From: Shewanella electrodiphila
GTDB taxonomy: Bacteria > Pseudomonadota > Gammaproteobacteria > Enterobacterales > Shewanellaceae
Direction: 5' to 3'
Assembly: GCF_023283985.1 (NCBI RefSeq)
Contig: NZ_JAKIKU010000002.1
Span: 1-64,000 of the forward strand
DNA length: 64,000 nt
Translations under genes and position numbers: made by a program
Shown here: piece after piece, positions 7,202-15,852 of the stretch
Layout of the letters: the number at the start of each line of letters is the position of its first letter
Numbering within the stretch: the stretch's first letter is position 1
Notes under the pieces: model-generated
What the model was told of the DNA's origin: nothing
Seen by the model: only the letters and a program-made list of their open reading frames with translations
Database searches by the model: none

Positions 7202-8626
7202 ATGAGCAAAAAGTTAACGCTGTTGGCAGTATCTATAGCGAGTGTAATTGGGTTAGGTGCAACAAATGTGGCACATGCAGCAATATCGGCTGATGATTTA
7301 GCTAAAGCAATAGCAAAGCAAGAAGCTGAAATTGCGGCACTTAAGCAACAATTACAAGAATTGGCTAAGCAGCAATCTCTTCAGAGTGAATCTCAAAAGC
7401 AAATTGAAGTGGCTCAACACGAGCAACAAGTCGCAGTTAAACAAGTCAGTGAAACGGTGTCACAAGCGGAAGATCGTTACAGTAAATTCTCATTCAAGTC
7501 TTATGGTTCAGCCAACTTCACCAGTGATGAATACTTCGATAATGTGCAAGACACGACGCCAGAAAGAAGAAATCGTTTTGATTTAGAACGAATAGTCACT
7601 GAGTTTGGTTATCAATTTAACGATGCATGGAGCATGGAAGTTGAAATTGAATATGAGCACGGCGGAACTGGGGCCGCGCTTGAATATGATGGCTTTGATG
7701 AGTTTGGTGAGTTTGAAACCGAAACAGAAGCAGGCGGTGAAGTCGTTGTTGAAAAAGCTGAAATACGTTATCGCCCAAGTGATGCTTTCGGGGTTAAATT
7801 CGGTAATATCCATTTGCCAATCGGCTTAACTAGCACTCTGCATAAACCTAATCAATATCTCACAGTATTACGCCATAAAAGTGAAGCGACGATGATCCCT
7901 GCTGTATGGAATGAAAACGGTATTGGCGTTTATGGTGAAATCTCTGATTTTCATTATCAAGCACAAATCGTCAGTGGCCTTAACTCTGAATATTTCAGAA
8001 CTTATGATTGGGTTGCATCTGGTCATCAAACGCGTTTTGAGCACGTAAACGCTGATGACTTAGCATTTGCGGGTCGATTAGATTACGGCAATTTTAAAAC
8101 CGGGAGTGCTATTGGTGTTTCTTATTACTATGGTAATACTTCGGGCAACCGTAATAAGAGTAATAAGTTAGATGCCGATGGCACGTTAAGCATCGTTACT
8201 GCAGCCGCGGCTTTTGTTGAAGGGCCATGGGTGCTTCGTGGTCAGTATATGTATGGCACTTTGAGTGACACTGATGCAATTACGCAAGCTAACAAAACTA
8301 CCCCAGGTCTTCGCCCTGGTAACTTTGCGCAGTTAGGCTCTAAATCACAAGCATTCTTTGTAGAAGCGGGCTTCAAGCTTGATGACTACTTTGATATCCC
8401 GATGACTGTTTTCGCCAATATCGACTACTCAAATCCTTTAATGGAAGTAGAAAGCGGCACTGCGACTAAGCGTTATGAAAATACTTGGAGCAGTATCGGA
8501 GTTAACTACTTCCCCATTCCTGAAATTGTCATCAAAGCTGAAGGTGGTCTGCAGCAAGTGGCAGTTTCCAGCATACCTGACACTAATTTCTTTGCGCTAG
8601 GTGTGGGTTATCAATTTTCGTTGTAA
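7202..8626 (+). CDS. outer-membrane porin-like protein, Fur-regulated
   Basis: A 474-residue protein starting at ATG 7202, preceded by GGAG. The frame is open back to 7067, but a Fur box lies inside that extension, while 7202 opens directly onto a signal peptide (cleavage after AHA). Residues about 30-90 are a Gln/Glu-rich coiled coil, like the trimerising N-terminal segments of OprO/OprP-type porins. The rest is alternating beta strands typical of an outer-membrane barrel ending in YQFSL. It is the first gene of a set with the imelysin and di-haem lipoproteins. A role in letting iron compounds across the outer membrane is inferred from the Fur box and neighbours. Confidence 0.75.
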   Translation: MSKKLTLLAVSIASVIGLGATNVAHAAISADDLAKAIAKQEAEIAALKQQLQELAKQQSLQSESQKQIEVAQHEQQVAVKQVSETVSQAEDRYSKFSFKSYGSANFTSDEYFDNVQDTTPERRNRFDLERIVTEFGYQFNDAWSMEVEIEYEHGGTGAALEYDGFDEFGEFETETEAGGEVVVEKAEIRYRPSDAFGVKFGNIHLPIGLTSTLHKPNQYLTVLRHKSEATMIPAVWNENGIGVYGEISDFHYQAQIVSGLNSEYFRTYDWVASGHQTRFEHVNADDLAFAGRLDYGNFKTGSAIGVSYYYGNTSGNRNKSNKLDADGTLSIVTAAAAFVEGPWVLRGQYMYGTLSDTDAITQANKTTPGLRPGNFAQLGSKSQAFFVEAGFKLDDYFDIPMTVFANIDYSNPLMEVESGTATKRYENTWSSIGVNYFPIPEIVIKAEGGLQQVAVSSIPDTNFFALGVGYQFSL

Positions 8627-8707
8627 CTCGTTACTTCGAACCAACAAATTTAAAAATGAAAGTGCTGAATTAATTCAGCAATATTATTAATTAAAATGGA
8701 GTTTTAC

Positions 8708-9871
8708 ATGAATTTTAAGTATAAAGCGATTGCATTAACTTTGATGGGTACATTGGCCGCATGTGGTGGTTCAGGCTCTGATGAACCTGGAATAATAGAC
8801 CCAATAGAGCCTGTTACAGGGTTTACTTTCGCTGCAACTGAGATGATAACTAATTTAACTGATGACGTGATTGTTGCTGGATATGCTGATTTAGCTGCAC
8901 AAGGTGATGCACTGTTACTGGCTACCCAAAAGCTATTAAATTCAACGTCTCAAGCTGATTTAGTGGCTGCACAAGAAGCATGGAAAGCGGCTCGTAAGCC
9001 TTGGGAACAGGGGGAATCACATATTTTTGGTCCTGTTGATTCACTGAGTATCGATCCTCATTTAGATAGCTGGCCTTTAAATACCACAGATCTTCAAACT
9101 CAGCTGGATAACAGCAATGGTTTTGACGCTGAAACAATTAAAAGCTGGAATGATGATGTTCAAGGTTTCCACACTATTGAGTTCTTGTTATTTGGTGACG
9201 GTGTTAATGACAACACTAAGTTAATTAGTGAGCTAACTACAGCTGAACGTGAATACGTGATTGCGTTATCAGAAGTTTTCCGCGACTACGCAGTACAACT
9301 TGATGATGCTTGGCAGGTTTCTCATAACCCACAAGATACTAACGCATTACCATACGCTGACTTATTAAAAACACCTGGCAGCGACAGCAATACCATTTAT
9401 TCATCAGAGCTTGCTGTTATTGAAGAGTTAATTAACGGCATGATTGGGATTGTTGATGAAGTGGGTAACGGTAAAATTGCCGACCCATTCGGTGACTCAC
9501 TTGCCAATGCAGATACGTCAAAAGTTGAATCTCAATACTCTTGGAATTCATTAACCGACTTTGCTGACAACATTCAAGGTGTTCGCAATGTGTACCAAGG
9601 TGAGTTTATTGGCGGTGCTGACAAGCAAGGCATTATCGACTTTGTTGCCGCAGCAGACAGTGATTTATCAGTGCGTATAGCAAGTGAAATTGATGATTCA
9701 ATCCTAAAAATTCAGGCGATTTCTGGCAGCAACAACATGCCATTCCGTCAAGCTATTTTAGATGAAGATGGACGTGCTCGCATTGAAACGGCAGTGACCG
9801 CATTAACAACCTTACAAGCCTCATTAGAGTCAGATGTTATCCCACTATTATCTGAGTGGAATGCCCAGTAA
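8708..9871 (+). CDS. imelysin-family (IrpA-like) lipoprotein
   Basis: A 387-residue lipoprotein. The start at ATG 8708 has GGAG six bases upstream and gives a clean signal peptide with lipobox LAAC, followed by a Gly/Ser linker. The imelysin signature GxHxxE appears as GFHTIEFLLFG at about residue 150. Imelysin-like proteins (IrpA, ICMP, EfeO relatives) are iron-linked periplasmic or outer-membrane proteins with two helical bundles; despite the name, peptidase activity is doubtful. It lies 81 bp downstream of the Fur-controlled porin and about 160 bp before the di-haem gene. Iron binding in the periplasm is the likely role. Confidence 0.85.
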   Translation: MNFKYKAIALTLMGTLAACGGSGSDEPGIIDPIEPVTGFTFAATEMITNLTDDVIVAGYADLAAQGDALLLATQKLLNSTSQADLVAAQEAWKAARKPWEQGESHIFGPVDSLSIDPHLDSWPLNTTDLQTQLDNSNGFDAETIKSWNDDVQGFHTIEFLLFGDGVNDNTKLISELTTAEREYVIALSEVFRDYAVQLDDAWQVSHNPQDTNALPYADLLKTPGSDSNTIYSSELAVIEELINGMIGIVDEVGNGKIADPFGDSLANADTSKVESQYSWNSLTDFADNIQGVRNVYQGEFIGGADKQGIIDFVAAADSDLSVRIASEIDDSILKIQAISGSNNMPFRQAILDEDGRARIETAVTALTTLQASLESDVIPLLSEWNAQ

Positions 9872-10034
9872 TTTCTATTAAATAGTAATAACAATAGCGC
9901 TACTGATACTGAGCCAGTGTCAGTAGCGCGATTTAATGACATTGATGAAGTTGGCCGTAAGAGCATGACAAGTCAAATAAAGTGTTTTGAACACCGTCGG
10001 TAGAGATACCGGTCTTGATATAAGAGTGTCTAAG

Positions 10035-11699
10035 ATGAGCAAGAATCCCAAAGCTGTTAACGCCCCTAATTCCCCTAATTTTAATGGTAAAACCTTACTG
10101 GCCTCCATTATCTGTGTACTCATGTTATCTGCCTGTGGTGGCAGTGGTGACGATGAATCACCAACAATAATAGAACCTCCACAAGTTATTTATCCAGATT
10201 TTACAGATGTCACTGCCAGTGGCGGTGACACTACAACTTATGATGCAGGTAACTCTGGTCATGGTTTTTCTACTCCTTCGCCAAATTTATCTGATTCAGA
10301 TCTAGAGCTACATTTAGAGGGGGATGCTAACTTTGAAATTTCATTCACCACAGCTCCTAACGCTGAACATCCTGAATTAGATGGTTTAGGGCCTGTTTTT
10401 AACAATGCCGATTGTAACTCATGCCATCAGCGTGATGGTCGTAATTCAACTCCATTTTTAGCAGCCGATGAAACTCGGGTGAAATTAGGCTCTGATGCGG
10501 GAATTTTTTTACGTATTAGTAAAACTCCCGATGAAGAGTGTATTACCCCAACTGCGGATAACGACTATTGTGCGCCGATTGCAGTCCCTGATTTTGGCGG
10601 GCAGTTATTTCACCGTGGCGTATTAAAAGCACGTGCTGACTGGCAGGATAATGCTTTTGGTGGTCAAGCTGATGTGTATCTGTCTTATGAACGTAGCACA
10701 GTAACATACTCCGATGGCACAAGTGTTGAGTTGAAAAAGCCGCTCTTTGAAGTTGAAAACCCATATGACGCCCCAGGTGAAACTAAGCAAAGCGCTAACG
10801 TCACGTCCAATCTACTCCAAGATGACGTGTTAATGGGCTGGCGAAATGGCATGCCTGTTTTTGGATTAGGTTTACTTGAAGCGATCCCTGAAGCAGATAT
10901 TTTGGCCCTTGCAGATGAAAATGATGCGAATGACGATGGCATATCTGGCCGTCCAAACTGGGTGTTTGATGCTATTAAAGACCGTAACGGCGATGAAACG
11001 CCAGTATCACTAGGGCGTTTTGGTTGGAAAGCGAATACCCCAAGTGTCAGAGTGCAATCTTTAGGTGCACTTCGCGGTGATATTGGCATTACTAATCCAT
11101 TATTCCCTGATGAAAGTGTTGTTGGCACCAGCTTGCATGACTCTTACTTAACCCGTACCGGTTTTGTTGATACTGGTAGTGATGAAAATGGGGCGCCAGA
11201 GGCGGATCAGGCCTTTAGTGACGCAGTGGTATTTTATGCTGAAACATTAGCGGTACCGGCAAGACGTAATGTCGATGATAGTGATGTGCGTGAAGGCGCA
11301 CGTTTATTTACACAAGTTAATTGTAGTGGCTGTCACACACCAAGCTTTACCACTAAAACGGTAGGCGATATTGGTGGTATTGAGATAATAGATTCGCTCA
11401 AGGGACAAGTCATTTACCCATTCACCGATATGTTATTACATGATATGGGTGATGACTTAGCCGATGGTCGCCCTGACTTTTTAGCCAATGGTAATGAGTG
11501 GCGCACGCGTCCTTTATGGGGCTTAGGCTTAACGCAAACCGTTAACCCGCAAGCGGGCTTTTTACATGATGGCCGCGCAGCCACAGTGGAAGAAGCCATT
11601 TTATGGCATGGCGGTGAAGCAAGTAATAGCAAAGAGGCCTTTATGGCACTAACTAAAGCTGAGCGCGACCAGTTAGTATCATTCTTAATGTCGCTATAA
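10035..11699 (+). CDS. di-haem lipoprotein, DUF1111 (COG3488) family
   Basis: A 554-residue protein from ATG 10035. An upstream TTG at 9987 is possible but would place 16 odd residues before the signal peptide. The lipobox LSAC at about residues 31-34 is followed by a Gly/Ser/Asp linker. Two CxxCH haem sites are visible, at C127-C130-H131 (CNSCHQ) and C430-C433-H434 (CSGCHT). The layout matches the DUF1111 di-haem 'thiol oxidoreductase' family related to MauG/cytochrome c peroxidases. In other bacteria these genes sit beside imelysins in iron-regulated clusters. It may oxidise or reduce iron, or act on a protein partner; this is inferred. A strong terminator follows. Confidence 0.85.
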   Translation: MSKNPKAVNAPNSPNFNGKTLLASIICVLMLSACGGSGDDESPTIIEPPQVIYPDFTDVTASGGDTTTYDAGNSGHGFSTPSPNLSDSDLELHLEGDANFEISFTTAPNAEHPELDGLGPVFNNADCNSCHQRDGRNSTPFLAADETRVKLGSDAGIFLRISKTPDEECITPTADNDYCAPIAVPDFGGQLFHRGVLKARADWQDNAFGGQADVYLSYERSTVTYSDGTSVELKKPLFEVENPYDAPGETKQSANVTSNLLQDDVLMGWRNGMPVFGLGLLEAIPEADILALADENDANDDGISGRPNWVFDAIKDRNGDETPVSLGRFGWKANTPSVRVQSLGALRGDIGITNPLFPDESVVGTSLHDSYLTRTGFVDTGSDENGAPEADQAFSDAVVFYAETLAVPARRNVDDSDVREGARLFTQVNCSGCHTPSFTTKTVGDIGGIEIIDSLKGQVIYPFTDMLLHDMGDDLADGRPDFLANGNEWRTRPLWGLGLTQTVNPQAGFLHDGRAATVEEAILWHGGEASNSKEAFMALTKAERDQLVSFLMSL

Positions 11700-11757
11700 C
11701 TTTTAAACCCGCAGTTGCCATAATCAACAATTTTAAATTGCTGATTTGAAAAAATTA

Positions 11758-11790
11758 AGTGGATAACTTATCAGAGTTATCCACTTTTTT
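11758..11790 (+). terminator. terminator of the iron-handling set
   Basis: AGTGGATAACT and AGTTATCCACT form an 11-bp stem with a 6-nt loop, then a run of Ts, about 60 bp after the DUF1111 stop. Confidence 0.9.
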
Positions 11791-11975
11791 GTGAGCCACT
11801 CAAAAGTCTTAACTATTAATAGTCGATGTTGCTAATTTGGCGTGATCTGATCCATGTAATTATATTTCGCTTTCTATTAAGATTAGATGTAATAGCATGG
11901 TTGGATAAAATCTTGCTGAGTCGTTAACGGTTTAATAATCGTAACTGCTTTTTCTTTATTATCGTCGAGGTGAAC

Positions 11976-12497
11976 GTGAGCAATATTCTAATTATCTATT
12001 CAACTGTCCACGGTCAAACCCGTAAGATTTGCGATTACATGCAAGACAAGCTTACCGCAGCAGGTGAAACCGTCACCCTCGAAGCACTTGAAGATAAGCC
12101 TGATTTAACTGCTTTTGATAAAGTCTTTATTGGTGCCAGTATTCGCCATGGTAAACATCGCCCTGAACTTTATCAGTTTGTTGCTGATAACAAAGAGGTG
12201 CTTGATAGCAAGGCGAATGGATTCTTTTCAGTGAGTTTAGTGGCCAGAAAACCAGGTAAAAATACACCAGATACCAATATGTACATGCAGGCATTTTTAA
12301 AACAAAGTGAATGGCAACCTAAGGTATTAGAAGTGTTTGGTGGCAATTTAGATTATCAATTTTATGGCCCGATGGATCGCAATATCATTCGTTTCATTAT
12401 GTGGATCACTAAAGGCCCAACGGATCCAAATACCAAAGTTGAATACACTGATTGGGCGAAGGTAGATAACTACGTCGCGCAAATTCAGTCAGCGTAA
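11976..12497 (+). CDS. hemG: menaquinone-dependent protoporphyrinogen oxidase-like flavodoxin
   Basis: A 173-residue long-chain flavodoxin-fold protein. The FMN phosphate loop is YSTVHGQTRKI (about residues 8-18), and GASIRHGKH follows the second strand as in HemG. HemG oxidises protoporphyrinogen IX to protoporphyrin IX with quinones as acceptors, at the inner membrane. The GTG at 11976 is preferred because GAGG ends five bases before it; a GTG at 11970 would overlap that site. A hairpin at 12506-12532 separates it from the cytochrome b561-like gene, but the pairing of the two is suggestive. Confidence 0.85.
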   Translation: MSNILIIYSTVHGQTRKICDYMQDKLTAAGETVTLEALEDKPDLTAFDKVFIGASIRHGKHRPELYQFVADNKEVLDSKANGFFSVSLVARKPGKNTPDTNMYMQAFLKQSEWQPKVLEVFGGNLDYQFYGPMDRNIIRFIMWITKGPTDPNTKVEYTDWAKVDNYVAQIQSA

Positions 12498-12505
12498 ATA
12501 AGTTT

Positions 12506-12535
12506 AAAGCCAACAATGTACTTGTTGGCTTTATT
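12506..12535 (+). terminator. terminator-like hairpin after hemG
   Basis: AAAGCCAACAA (12506-12516) pairs perfectly with TTGTTGGCTTT (12522-12532) around a 5-nt loop. The following T run is short (TATTG), so termination may be partial. Confidence 0.6.
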
Positions 12536-12625
12536 GATTAAATGACTTGCAATATTAAGCCTCATACAGCACTTAACGCTAAATGAAGAACCAAGCCCTT
12601 AGTTAGGAATGCAACAAGGAACAAT

Positions 12626-13156
12626 ATGAGCCTAAAATCATCAAAATTTGTCAAGCTGATATCAGAAAAGCTTCATGTCATTGTGATCACGTTAAGTGTT
12701 TTTCTGGTAGTGACAAGTCCGTGGATTTTAATTGGTAGCCGATTACGTGCTAAAGCCAGTATTTGGGATAGCTTACATGTTTATATTGGCTTAATCGCTG
12801 CAATTTTCGGATTGCTGTTTTTGTTGAAAAACTTACTCAATGGACATTGGCGTCAGTTCTTTCCATGGCTTAAATTAGACTTTTCCCAATGCGTCGATGA
12901 AATTAAGCAATTAAAACAAGGCAAGTTACCGAGTTCTGGCGGTAAAGGTATTTTCAGTATCGTGGAAGGTATTGGCTTACTATTAATGGCGTTAGTCAGT
13001 ATTACGGGGATTGCTTGGTTTATCCTACAAGGCACCAGTGATGCTTTGATGTGGCGTAAATACCACATTATGTTTGCGCAAGGGTTTGTTGGCTTTTTAA
13101 TGCTCCATATTGTGTTTGCTGCATTTCATATTATCGACATGGTGCGTAACTCATAA
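12626..13156 (+). CDS. cytochrome b561/b6-like membrane protein
   Basis: A 176-residue protein with four transmembrane segments (about 15-38, 48-68, 108-133, 148-170). Histidines suitable as haem ligands occur in EKLHVIV, DSLHVYIG, RKYHIMF and LHIVFAAFH, the pattern of four-helix di-haem b cytochromes. It probably sits in the inner membrane and exchanges electrons with quinones. It lies 128 bp after the hemG-like flavodoxin, separated by a weak hairpin. Its partner dehydrogenase is not visible. A start without a strong ribosome site (AAGGAACAAT upstream) is used. Confidence 0.7.
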   Translation: MSLKSSKFVKLISEKLHVIVITLSVFLVVTSPWILIGSRLRAKASIWDSLHVYIGLIAAIFGLLFLLKNLLNGHWRQFFPWLKLDFSQCVDEIKQLKQGKLPSSGGKGIFSIVEGIGLLLMALVSITGIAWFILQGTSDALMWRKYHIMFAQGFVGFLMLHIVFAAFHIIDMVRNS

Positions 13157-13279
13157 CACAGCTCAAGTTATGGTAGTGGTTTACCGATTATTATTTTTGT
13201 CCGAGATTACCTAGTGTTTGTTACAAACGGCATTTATATACGGCATTTATAAAAAGACAGAGATAAAAATACAGATACA

Positions 13280-13315
13280 AAAAGCCCGACTTTATCGCTA
13301 AAGTCGGGCTTTTTA
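13280..13315 (+). terminator. terminator after the cytochrome b gene
   Basis: AAAAGCCCGACTTTA and TAAAGTCGGGCTTTTT pair around a short loop. It can also serve the convergent DsbA-type gene that ends at 13356. Confidence 0.88.
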
Positions 13316-13355
13316 ATCTCTTAAAGAGCGCGAGTAGCGCTCATGACTAAATGAG

Positions 13356-14102
13356 TTACTTCTTTTCTAACGCTAAGTAATTCATCACATCAATCAAGTC
13401 ACCTAAGGTCGCCATTTCGTTCATGTTGATTGCGTACTTATCGTTAACGATAAATGTAGGCACACTTTGTACTTGGAACATGACTTGCTGTTGACGCCAT
13501 AGTGCTAGCTTCGCATCAGTTGCATCGCTATCTGCAATTTTGTCATAAGTTTCAGCATCAACGCCGTTTGCGGCAAATACGTTTTTGATGTCGTCACGGT
13601 TGTTAATTTCTGGCTCGTCATGGCTGTGGCCTGGAGCGCTATGGTCGTGATGACCACCTTCGCCTTGAATCGCTTGGAACATTGCAGTGTTTAACGCTTT
13701 TTCATTACCGACCTCATGAATAACAGCTAATGCGCGCATCACTTCAGTACCAATCTCGCTGTTCATAAAGTCAACGTGCTTAGTTTCGAAGCCAATCTCT
13801 TTGTTCAAGTTACCTTTGATTTCTGGCAGGTATCTAGTTTCCATGTTGTAACAGTTATGACAGTAGAAAGAAAAGAACTCAGAAATCTTAGGTTCGCTAG
13901 ATGCTGGGCCATCAGAAATTTTAGTGTAATGCTGACCTTCAACAAATTTAGATGGAAGAACAGCAACTGTTTCTACAGTTTTTTCAGCAGTGACTTCAAC
14001 AGCTTTTTCAGCAGTGACTTCAGCAGGTTTACCACAGCCAGTAAGGGCGATTGTGAATGCCGCAAGTGCCATAGTAAATGCAATAGGTTTAATCTTAATC
14101 AT
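13356..14102 (-). CDS. DsbA-family thiol:disulfide oxidoreductase lipoprotein with His-rich loop
   Basis: A 248-residue protein with a lipoprotein signal (LTGC, C23), a linker of repeated VTAEK units (residues 29-46), and a DsbA thioredoxin-like domain. The redox centre is C81-H-N-C84 and the cis-proline loop is VPTFIVN (P215). DsbA proteins oxidise cysteine pairs in the periplasm. Between the helical-domain segments lies an unusual His/Gly/Asp insert (about 147-164, GEGGHHDHSAPGHSHDEPE), suitable for metal binding. E. coli DsbA is soluble, has CPHC, and lacks both the lipid anchor and the insert. No DsbB is adjacent. Confidence 0.88.
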   Translation of the reverse strand: MIKIKPIAFTMALAAFTIALTGCGKPAEVTAEKAVEVTAEKTVETVAVLPSKFVEGQHYTKISDGPASSEPKISEFFSFYCHNCYNMETRYLPEIKGNLNKEIGFETKHVDFMNSEIGTEVMRALAVIHEVGNEKALNTAMFQAIQGEGGHHDHSAPGHSHDEPEINNRDDIKNVFAANGVDAETYDKIADSDATDAKLALWRQQQVMFQVQSVPTFIVNDKYAINMNEMATLGDLIDVMNYLALEKK

Positions 14103-14291
14103 TTCAGCCTCAATAAAAGTGTCGCGTTACCCGCTGGTAGTTGCGAGAAAACTTAAAATAGTCTTAATTAAGCCAATACTTAATTGCCTTAATATTAACA
14201 AGAATTATGACCTAAACGATGATTTATTTCAGGGTTAAATATGTGATGTGATGCGGCTTTCTTATAAAAATAGCTGCATCTAAGTCAGGTA

Positions 14292-14966
14292 CTATCCAGC
14301 TTTAGATCGTAAAGTTTGCCATGCTTCACAAACCTGACGAAACTGATGTGCATCTCCGCCTGGGCGATCGGGGTGAAGTTTTAGTGCCAGCTTACGCCAT
14401 TGTTTACGAATATCCTTATTGGTGGCGCTTGCATCTAACTCAAAAATACTCAGTGCATGGCTGTCATGCATTAATACTTGATTAACGCCAATATACTCTT
14501 GATAACTTGACCAAAAGGACTCCAGCATTTCTTTCACCACATTGGCACAAGTATCGTAGTGCTGCCAATCGAGATAATACTCTTTTAACGGCATATCATG
14601 ATGTTGTTGCTGGGCGATATCATTGGGGAGAATTCTAAAAATTTGAATATCCATCGCTTGCACTTGTAGCCATTGATTGGGCAGTAACAAAGCTTGTAGT
14701 TCAAATAATGCGTTCATCAGTAAAAAATTACGTTTGAATAAGTCTTTTTCAGGCTCAGGATCCAGATTATGCATTAAGCCTTTATGTTGAAGTTCACTGG
14801 CAAGGTGATGGACTTTCCAGCTTTGACACGAACTCTGAAGCAGAGTGAGGAGGGGCCATATCAGCGGATTATCACTTTTCAAAGATAATCTATCAGTTTC
14901 AGACTGTTGACGAAGTTGCGCATCATTTGCTGCAAGCATAGTGTTGGTTTCGCTATGAATTGGCAT
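14292..14966 (-). CDS. J-domain protein (DNAJ-related family)
   Basis: A 224-residue cytoplasmic protein with the J domain at the C terminus (about residues 165-224), including the essential HPD in KLHPDRPGG and a preceding helix with KQWRKLAL. The N-terminal 160 residues resemble the DNAJ-related region found with C-terminal J domains in gammaproteobacteria. J proteins stimulate ATP hydrolysis by Hsp70/DnaK, and the N-terminal part presumably chooses the client. It is divergent from the phosphoribosyltransferase gene and appears to be monocistronic. Confidence 0.8.
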   Translation of the reverse strand: MPIHSETNTMLAANDAQLRQQSETDRLSLKSDNPLIWPLLTLLQSSCQSWKVHHLASELQHKGLMHNLDPEPEKDLFKRNFLLMNALFELQALLLPNQWLQVQAMDIQIFRILPNDIAQQQHHDMPLKEYYLDWQHYDTCANVVKEMLESFWSSYQEYIGVNQVLMHDSHALSIFELDASATNKDIRKQWRKLALKLHPDRPGGDAHQFRQVCEAWQTLRSKAG

Positions 14967-15144
14967 TAAATTTACTATGCCACAGACATGAAAGGAGTCA
15001 ATGGTGTTTTTTTGTTCAAGTCTAATTTAAGTCTTAAAGCTCATTTTGTTTAACAAATATGTCGATTAAACGTATTCCTCACAGACAAACCCTGCATATT
15101 TGGTATAAAATTCGCCGCAATAAAAATGATAGGGGCCAAAACCA

Positions 15145-15711
15145 ATGACAGATAAACATTACATCAGTGCACAACAGCTACTGGAAGATTCTTTTAAACT
15201 TGCGGCGCAGGTTTATGACAGTGGCTTTAGACCACAATTTATTGTTGGTATCTGGCGTGGTGGAGCTCCAATTGGTATTGCCGTTCAAGAATTCTATGAT
15301 TTTAAAAATGTCGAAACCGATCATATCGCAGTAAGAACCTCTTCTTACTATGGCATTGGTACTGATAAGCAAAGTAAAAAAATTAAAGTACATGGCTTAC
15401 ATTACATCATTGAAAATGCCAATGCAGATGACGGTCTATTGATTGTTGATGACGTATTTGACTCAGGTCGTAGTGTTGATGCGTTAATTGATAAACTACA
15501 AAAGTTTATGCGTAAAAACATTCCTACCGATATTCGTGTTGCTTGTCCTTACTACAAGCCCAAAAATACTGCGGTTGATTTAAAGCCAGATTACTTCATT
15601 CATGAATCGGAAGAGTGGTTAGTTTTCCCTCATGAGGTCTCAGGTTTAAATCCGCAGGAAATCGCTGAAGGTAAAAGTGATTTTAAGAATATTCAGCATT
15701 TGTTTAAGTAA
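15145..15711 (+). CDS. purine phosphoribosyltransferase-like protein
   Basis: A 188-residue type I phosphoribosyltransferase. The PRPP-binding loop is LLIVDDVFDSGRSVD (about residues 97-111), and an N-terminal IVGIWRGGAPIG forms the pyrophosphate loop. It resembles the hypoxanthine/xanthine-type enzymes, which convert free purine bases to nucleotides. The exact base is uncertain; many bacterial members of this subgroup are annotated simply as hypoxanthine phosphoribosyltransferase. The start has AGGGG nearby, about 10 bp upstream. It stands alone between the J-protein gene and rlhA. Confidence 0.75.
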   Translation: MTDKHYISAQQLLEDSFKLAAQVYDSGFRPQFIVGIWRGGAPIGIAVQEFYDFKNVETDHIAVRTSSYYGIGTDKQSKKIKVHGLHYIIENANADDGLLIVDDVFDSGRSVDALIDKLQKFMRKNIPTDIRVACPYYKPKNTAVDLKPDYFIHESEEWLVFPHEVSGLNPQEIAEGKSDFKNIQHLFK

Positions 15712-15852
15712 AAGCCGCGAAACTGGTTATTTTTTGCTAAACTAGCAAGCTGAACAGTGCGTCAATGATAGTGACATACACGTGGTTTTAGTCCGTGTTT
15801 AGCTACTATCTTGATGCATTTTTTATTACCTAGAAAAAGATAAACATTGATT

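Noticed and set aside
10543..11128. Antisense open frames in the DUF1111 gene
   Set aside because: They overlap a complete di-haem gene on the other strand with intact CxxCH sites; they are shadows.
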